Below, one piece after another: positions 11,969 through 15,904 of a DNA stretch of 15,904 bases. Where the stretch lies: assembly GCA_900554875.1 (NCBI GenBank), contig USJA01000010.1:1-15904 (forward strand). The letters run 5' to 3'. The notes under the pieces were generated by a model, which was not told the origin of the DNA, ran no database searches, and was given only the letters and a program-made list of their open reading frames with translations. The number at the start of each line of letters is the position of its first letter. The stretch's first letter is position 1. Origin of the DNA: an uncultured Clostridium sp. Lineage in GTDB: Bacteria; Bacillota; Clostridia; TANB77; CAG-465. A program made the position numbers and the translations under genes.

Positions 11969-14923
11969 ATGAAGAAAATAATAGAAAAAATAGGAAAGGG
12001 ATATTCTAAATTAAGGCAGACTAGGGTTAAGATCATAATAATTGCAATTCTTACTGTAATTATGCTTGTTGATGTTAATCCATTCTTTCTAAAAGCTGGT
12101 AGAGAAACATTGGTATATACATTTAAAGACGGAATACAACATCCATATGCTTTTGATAATAACCATAATTCATACAGTTATTATGCAATATCATGGATGG
12201 GAGGCCACGTTGCATATTGTATGGATTATGATATAAAAAATCCACCAAATGGAACAGGTCTTCAGTATATCGGAAATGTAAAATCAAATAAAGCAGTTGC
12301 AGTTCTTATGAACGGTTATCCTACAAAAAGTGCGGCACAGTTAGGTGCAGCTAATGATGAGGAAGCTTATCTTGCAACTCAGATGGCTGTTTGGACAGCT
12401 GTAAATGGAACGTCAGATACCAAGGGCTTAAATTTTGATATGAATAAGCTTCAAGCCAATTTAAAGTATAGTTCATATACAGGTGATATGTTAAAAAATG
12501 GTAAAAAAATAGCTAACCAATTATTAAATACTAGTTATAATCCAGGTACATTCAAACTTGACTCATCTAAAGCAAAAGTTAATTATGAATATAGTGATAG
12601 TCAAATTAAAATTGGACCATATAAAGCTGCAATAACAGGGTATTCTTCTATAAATAAGATAAATATTTCGTTATCTGGTCAACCAGCTGGAACAAAAATT
12701 GTTGATAAAAACAATAAAGAAAAATCTTCATTTTCAAAAAATGAGGAAATATATGTACTAGTTAAAAAATCACTTCCTGCTGGATCTCTAAAAATAAACG
12801 CAACTGCAAAAGCTAATAAATATGTAGGGGTTATATATGGAAGAGGTAGTTGGCAAAACTTTGTTTTCTTAGATACAGAACAAGTTGACGTATCAGGAAA
12901 TGCTACAGCATCTTGGGAAGAGAGCAAAGGAAATATAAAAATTGTAAAATCTGACCAAGATAAAAAGCCTGTACAAGGTGCAGAATTTGCATTGAGTGAT
13001 TCAGCTGGGAAACAGGTTGCAACTGGTAAAACAGATGCAAATGGTAGCTTAAGTTTTAATAAATTAGATCTTGGAAATTATACTTTGACTGAAAGTTCAG
13101 TTCCAGATGGCTATATTATTGAAAAGGCAAGTTATAATATAACAGTAAAGAGAAATCAAACAACTAGTGTTGAAGTAAAAAATACAAAAGTAAAAGGTGT
13201 GCTTCAAATAACAAAAGTAGAAAAGAAAGCAAAAACACCAATTGCTGGAGCTGTTTTTGAAATATATGATGCAAACAATAAAGTAGTTGCAAAACTTACA
13301 ACAGATGCAAATGGTATTGCAACTAGTCCTCAATTGGAAAAAGGTACATATACGTATAAAGAAGTATCAGTTCCAGACGGATATATTATGGATACTGAAA
13401 CAAGAACTTTTAGTATTACAGAAAAAAATAGTGTTGTAAGAGAAACTATTACAAATGAAAAAATAGTTGGAAAATTACAAATTCTAAAAGTTGGTGACGA
13501 TGAAAAGAAACCTTTAGAAGGTGCAGAATTTGAAATATATGACTCTAACAAAAAAGTAATTGCTAAACTTACAACTGATAAAAACGGTAAGGCTGTATCT
13601 CCAGATTTAGGTAAAGGTTCATATACATACAAAGAGGTAAAAGCTCCTGATGGATATGATATGGATACAAAAGAGTATACATTTAAAATTGAAACTTTAA
13701 ATCAAGTGGTAGAACAGACTGTAACTGATAAAAAAATATATGGTGTAATTAAAATTATAAAAGTTGATGAAAATGATAAGCCTATAGAAGGTGTAAAATT
13801 TGAAATAATAGACTCGAATAATAAAGTAATTTCTACAGTTACTACAGATGCAAATGGTATTGCACAAGTACAAAATTTACCTGTTGGAAAATACAAATAC
13901 AGAGAAGTTGATACGCCATATCTATATGTTTTAGATGAGAAAGAATATGAATTTGAGATAACTTCAGAGTCAAGAGAAGCTAGTGCTAAGGTTGTAAACC
14001 AAAGAGCAAAGGGAATTTTAAAGATTATAAAAATTGATAAGGATAGTAAAGTAGCAATAGCAAATGCAAAATTTAATGTAATTGATAAGTCAAATAATGA
14101 CATTGTTGATGCAATTGTAACTGATGAAAATGGAGTTGCAAGAACTAAAGCTCTACCAACTGGTGAATATATTTACCAAGAAGTTGAGGTTCCAGATGAT
14201 TATATTATTGATTCAAAAACATATGATGTAAAAATTAAAAAGAATAATGAAATGGTTGAAAAGAAAGTTTCAAATGAACATAAGAAATTACCTGTGACTG
14301 GTGGATTCTTAAGCACAGATGCTCTAATTGTGGTCATAGTTACAGCTGGAAGTGTTATAGCATATATTTTATATAAAATTATAAAAAATAAAAAGGATAA
14401 TCCAAATCCACCAGATGATAATAATTATGGTCCATATGAAAACAATAATCCAAACGATAATAGTAATAATATGATTAAGGAAAACGAATCTGACGAAGTT
14501 AATAATTTAACAAGTGAAAGTGAAAATATTGTATCAAAAAGCATTCAAGAAGACAGCAGTAATCAAGATGTTACTAATAATGAACAAAGTTTAGATAATA
14601 GTGTTAACTTACAAGAAAACATTGATAATACATCTATAGATAAAAATGTGACTGAAGATGATGCTGTGCAAAATATAGAAAGCTTAGAAGATCAAAATAT
14701 AGCGTCAAATAGTGCAGAGGAAGAAGTAAGCAGTAAAGATAGCTCAATAGAGGATACACAAGCTATAGATAATAGTAATGTTATACAAGATGACAACAGT
14801 GATATAGCCTCTGAGCCTATTATAACAGAAGACAACTCTTCAAAAAAGATAGAGGAGTTAGAAGATGAAATGCTTGACTTTACGCCAAAATATAACAATG
14901 ATGATTTAAATAAAAATGAATAA
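11969..14923 (+). CDS. Thioester adhesin with five SpaA domains, LPVTG and a long acidic tail
   Basis: A 984-residue surface protein. Residues 1-42 are a long basic leader plus hydrophobic signal (VKIIIIAILTVIMLVDV). The thioester (TQxA) domain spans about 45-200, with Cys84 in VAYCMDYD and Gln138 in ATQMAVW forming the reactive thioester. A linking beta domain (200-318) precedes five SpaA/Cna-B-like domains (about 321-771, each about 91 residues). Isopeptide candidates recur: lysines 327, 416, 507, 598 and 688; glutamates 375, 465, 556, 646 and 738; Asn 405, 496, 677 and 769, but Asp587 in domain 3. The sorting motif LPVTG (774-778) is followed by a membrane segment (785-803) and basic KIIKNKKD, then an unusual tail of about 180 residues, rich in Asn, Asp, Ser and Glu. 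GGAGGAG precedes the ATG. It is transcribed alone and is a probable sortase substrate. Confidence 0.93.
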   Translation: MKKIIEKIGKGYSKLRQTRVKIIIIAILTVIMLVDVNPFFLKAGRETLVYTFKDGIQHPYAFDNNHNSYSYYAISWMGGHVAYCMDYDIKNPPNGTGLQYIGNVKSNKAVAVLMNGYPTKSAAQLGAANDEEAYLATQMAVWTAVNGTSDTKGLNFDMNKLQANLKYSSYTGDMLKNGKKIANQLLNTSYNPGTFKLDSSKAKVNYEYSDSQIKIGPYKAAITGYSSINKINISLSGQPAGTKIVDKNNKEKSSFSKNEEIYVLVKKSLPAGSLKINATAKANKYVGVIYGRGSWQNFVFLDTEQVDVSGNATASWEESKGNIKIVKSDQDKKPVQGAEFALSDSAGKQVATGKTDANGSLSFNKLDLGNYTLTESSVPDGYIIEKASYNITVKRNQTTSVEVKNTKVKGVLQITKVEKKAKTPIAGAVFEIYDANNKVVAKLTTDANGIATSPQLEKGTYTYKEVSVPDGYIMDTETRTFSITEKNSVVRETITNEKIVGKLQILKVGDDEKKPLEGAEFEIYDSNKKVIAKLTTDKNGKAVSPDLGKGSYTYKEVKAPDGYDMDTKEYTFKIETLNQVVEQTVTDKKIYGVIKIIKVDENDKPIEGVKFEIIDSNNKVISTVTTDANGIAQVQNLPVGKYKYREVDTPYLYVLDEKEYEFEITSESREASAKVVNQRAKGILKIIKIDKDSKVAIANAKFNVIDKSNNDIVDAIVTDENGVARTKALPTGEYIYQEVEVPDDYIIDSKTYDVKIKKNNEMVEKKVSNEHKKLPVTGGFLSTDALIVVIVTAGSVIAYILYKIIKNKKDNPNPPDDNNYGPYENNNPNDNSNNMIKENESDEVNNLTSESENIVSKSIQEDSSNQDVTNNEQSLDNSVNLQENIDNTSIDKNVTEDDAVQNIESLEDQNIASNSAEEEVSSKDSSIEDTQAIDNSNVIQDDNSDIASEPIITEDNSSKKIEELEDEMLDFTPKYNNDDLNKNE
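12929..14287 (+). repeat. Five tandem SpaA-domain repeats
   Basis: Five copies of a unit of about 273 bases encode the adhesin stalk. Copies 2 and 3 are most alike in protein (FEIYD, AKLTTD, YTYKEV). A 21-base stretch is identical at 13301-13321 (copy 2) and 13844-13864 (copy 4), and its first 16 bases recur at 13031-13046 (copy 1). This suggests recent duplication or conversion within the array. Confidence 0.85.
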
Positions 14924-14935
14924 AAAAATTTAATT

Positions 14936-14970
14936 TTAAACATGCAGGATAAATCTTGCATGTTTTTTTT
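14936..14970 (+). terminator. Intrinsic terminator of the large adhesin
   Basis: AAACATGCAGGA (14938-14949) pairs with TCTTGCATGTTT (14954-14965) over 12 bases with one G-U wobble and a four-base loop. T8 follows at 14963-14970. Confidence 0.88.
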
Positions 14971-14985
14971 ACTTTTACAAATAAT
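14956..14985 (+). promoter_or_regulatory. Possible promoter giving a leaderless tauE transcript
   Basis: TTGCAT (14956-14961), an 18-base spacer and AATAAT (14980-14985) end six bases before the ATG at 14992. Transcription would then begin at or next to the start codon, which fits the absence of any ribosome binding site there. The -35 lies inside the terminator arm. Weak hexamers make this tentative. Confidence 0.3.
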
Positions 14986-14991
14986 AAAAAT

Positions 14992-15345
14992 ATGATTTAT
15001 TTAGTAGGATTTTTAGTAGGAATTTTAAATAGTATGTTTGCTGCCGGTTCAGGACAGGTTTTAGTATTCTATTTAATATATTTTTTAAAATTAGAGACTC
15101 ATAAAGTAAGAGCCTTAAGTGTAGCTGTACTTTCAATCTCGAGTATATTTGCTATTTTTGGATATAGAAATGTGATAAATTTTGATTACAAAATAATTAC
15201 ACCACTTATTGTCATTGCTTGTATATCAGGAATTATTGGAACAAAAGTTATGAAGAAAATTCCTGCAAATGTTTTAAACTTAATTTCTGGTATATTACTT
15301 GTTATTCTTACAGTATTTAAATTTTTTCAAGAAAGAGGCGTGTAA
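14992..15345 (+). CDS. TauE/SafE family half-size membrane protein (first half)
   Basis: A 117-residue integral membrane protein matching one half of a TauE/SafE (DUF81) transporter, a family linked to export of sulfite, sulfoacetate and other organic anions. Four hydrophobic segments are visible: about 1-30 (MIYLVGFLVGILNSMFAAGSGQ), 40-57, 68-85 and 92-112. The N-terminal pattern G-x-x-N-x-M-F-x-x-G-x-G-Q is that of the family's first repeat. I use the ATG at 14992; a TTG at 14956 lies inside the terminator, and the ATG at 15034 would delete the first segment. No Shine-Dalgarno sequence precedes it. The stop is two bases before the second half, so the two products very probably form one transporter. 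Substrate unknown. Confidence 0.85.
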   Translation: MIYLVGFLVGILNSMFAAGSGQVLVFYLIYFLKLETHKVRALSVAVLSISSIFAIFGYRNVINFDYKIITPLIVIACISGIIGTKVMKKIPANVLNLISGILLVILTVFKFFQERGV

Positions 15346-15347
15346 AT

Positions 15348-15734
15348 TTGAATATAGGTTTTATTTTAATATCAATAATTAGCACAATAATTGCTGGAAT
15401 GGGAATAGGCGGTGGTAGTATTTTTATACTACTTACAACAATTTTTAACATTTTAGAGCATAAGGAAGCACAGGGATATAATTTGATTATGTTCATTGTT
15501 GTAGGTATAGTTACTACTATTTATAATGTAAAAAAGAAAAATATTGATGTCAAAAATCTTTTAAAACTTGTTATTCCCGTTAGCATTGGAAGTATAACTG
15601 GCATTTTTTTATTAAAAATAATTGATGAAAAAATTTTAAAAAATTGTTTTTACTTGTTTATGGTCTTACTTGGTACATATGAAATATTTTCTAGTTTAAA
15701 AAAGATGTGCAAAACAAAAAATAATAAAAAATGA
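15348..15734 (+). CDS. TauE/SafE family half-size membrane protein (second half)
   Basis: A 128-residue membrane protein that again matches half of a TauE/SafE transporter: STIIAGMGIGGGSIFILLTTIF (12-33) is the glycine-rich repeat motif, followed by three more hydrophobic segments (about 46-60, 70-86 and 95-113) and a basic C-terminus (KKMCKTKNNKK). It starts with TTG at 15348, two bases after the previous stop, with AGAGG (15334-15338) nine bases ahead. Full-length family members are about 250 residues and arose from an internal duplication of four-helix halves; here the halves are separate genes in different frames, each with its own start and stop. A heterodimer is the likely working form. 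Confidence 0.85.
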   Translation: MNIGFILISIISTIIAGMGIGGGSIFILLTTIFNILEHKEAQGYNLIMFIVVGIVTTIYNVKKKNIDVKNLLKLVIPVSIGSITGIFLLKIIDEKILKNCFYLFMVLLGTYEIFSSLKKMCKTKNNKK

Positions 15735-15747
15735 AAGGAGTGATTTT

Positions 15748-15882
15748 ATGAGTTTCGCTAAAGGAGCTATAATGGGTATGATAGCAGGTACAGTTGTTGG
15801 TGTTATGAATAGCTCAAATATTATGGGTATGTACCAAAAAGGTAAAAAACAATTAATGAAAATGACAAAAAAATTTATTTAA
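15748..15882 (+). CDS. Small glycine-rich membrane peptide, YtxH-like
   Basis: A 44-residue peptide. The ATG at 15748 follows AAGGAG (15735-15740) at seven bases, and the gene begins 13 bases after the second TauE half. Residues 1-28 are hydrophobic with regular small residues (GAIMGMIAGTVVGVM, then NSSNIMGM), a glycine-zipper-like membrane helix. Residues 31-44 are basic (KGKKQLMKMTKKFI). Short proteins of this form occur in many Clostridia and are usually annotated YtxH-domain or hypothetical; none has a firm function. It could be a small subunit or regulator of the split transporter, but position is the only evidence. Confidence 0.75.
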   Translation: MSFAKGAIMGMIAGTVVGVMNSSNIMGMYQKGKKQLMKMTKKFI

Positions 15883-15904
15883 AAATAAATATATATTATA
15901 ATTT

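Noticed and set aside
13097..14103. Three minus-strand open frames inside the SpaA repeats
   Set aside because: They repeat with the domain period and are antisense images of repetitive + strand coding; none has start signals or a recognisable protein.
1..15904. CRISPR arrays, tRNA or rRNA genes, insertion sequences, prophage genes or toxin-antitoxin pairs
   Set aside because: None was found: there are no regularly spaced identical repeats, cloverleaf-type sequences, transposase or integrase motifs, or terminal repeats. The only long repeats are the protein-coding SpaA domains.

Overview
The window is about 15.9 kb of very AT-rich DNA. The coding is dense and almost all on the + strand, with TTA/ATA/GAA/AAA codons dominant, strong AGGAGG-type ribosome binding sites, occasional TTG starts and the standard code (TGA is used as a stop). 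An intact sporulation sigma factor K, gram-positive surface proteins with LPXTG motifs and a sortase, YwbE and an AdhR-like MerR regulator together point to a spore-forming low-GC Firmicute. An uncultured gut-type member of the Clostridia is my inference; I cannot name a genus. The first 150 bases, the start of a minus-strand lipoprotein gene, are clearly richer in GC (about 39%) and use different codons, so this edge may be transferred DNA or an assembly junction.

Layout. 1-150: partial lipoprotein gene (minus). 302-2396: three-gene operon encoding an acidic coiled-coil protein of unknown function, a membrane-anchored ComEC/Rec2-like metallo-beta-lactamase-fold hydrolase and a DUF3006 protein, closed by a good terminator. 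2534-3229: sigK with its hydrophobic pro-sequence and no interrupting element. 3326-7319: a MerR-controlled operon whose promoter has the 19-bp spacer and internal dyad typical of MerR activation: merR, a 1-deoxyxylulose-5-phosphate synthase-like enzyme, a flavodoxin, a carboxymuconolactone-decarboxylase/cupin fusion and a second flavodoxin. 7478-9463: a consensus sigma-A promoter drives a sortase and a thioester-domain surface protein that ends exactly at LPKTGF. 9573-11698: ywbE, a LOG-family phosphoribohydrolase and hflX. 11898-14923: a strong promoter drives a 984-residue thioester adhesin with five SpaA/Cna-B-like domains, LPVTG, one membrane segment and an unusual 180-residue acidic tail. 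14992-15882: two half-size TauE/SafE membrane proteins and a 44-residue glycine-rich membrane peptide.

How the genes fit together. The sortase and the two thioester adhesins look like a covalent adhesion set: the Cys-Gln thioester would bond to a host or surface nucleophile, intramolecular isopeptide bonds would stiffen the stalk, and the sortase would attach it to the wall. The MerR operon looks like a carbonyl- or redox-stress module. Its thiamine enzyme keeps the thiamine-diphosphate machinery of Dxs but lacks the two arginines that hold the acceptor's phosphate, so it probably does not make DXP and may join a pyruvate-derived two-carbon unit to a different acceptor. This operon, the tail-less adhesin and the long cytoplasmic tail of the large adhesin are the parts most likely to be new biology.

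No gene-free stretch exceeds 300 bases. The two longest gaps (7320-7557 and 11699-11968) hold hairpins and promoters.
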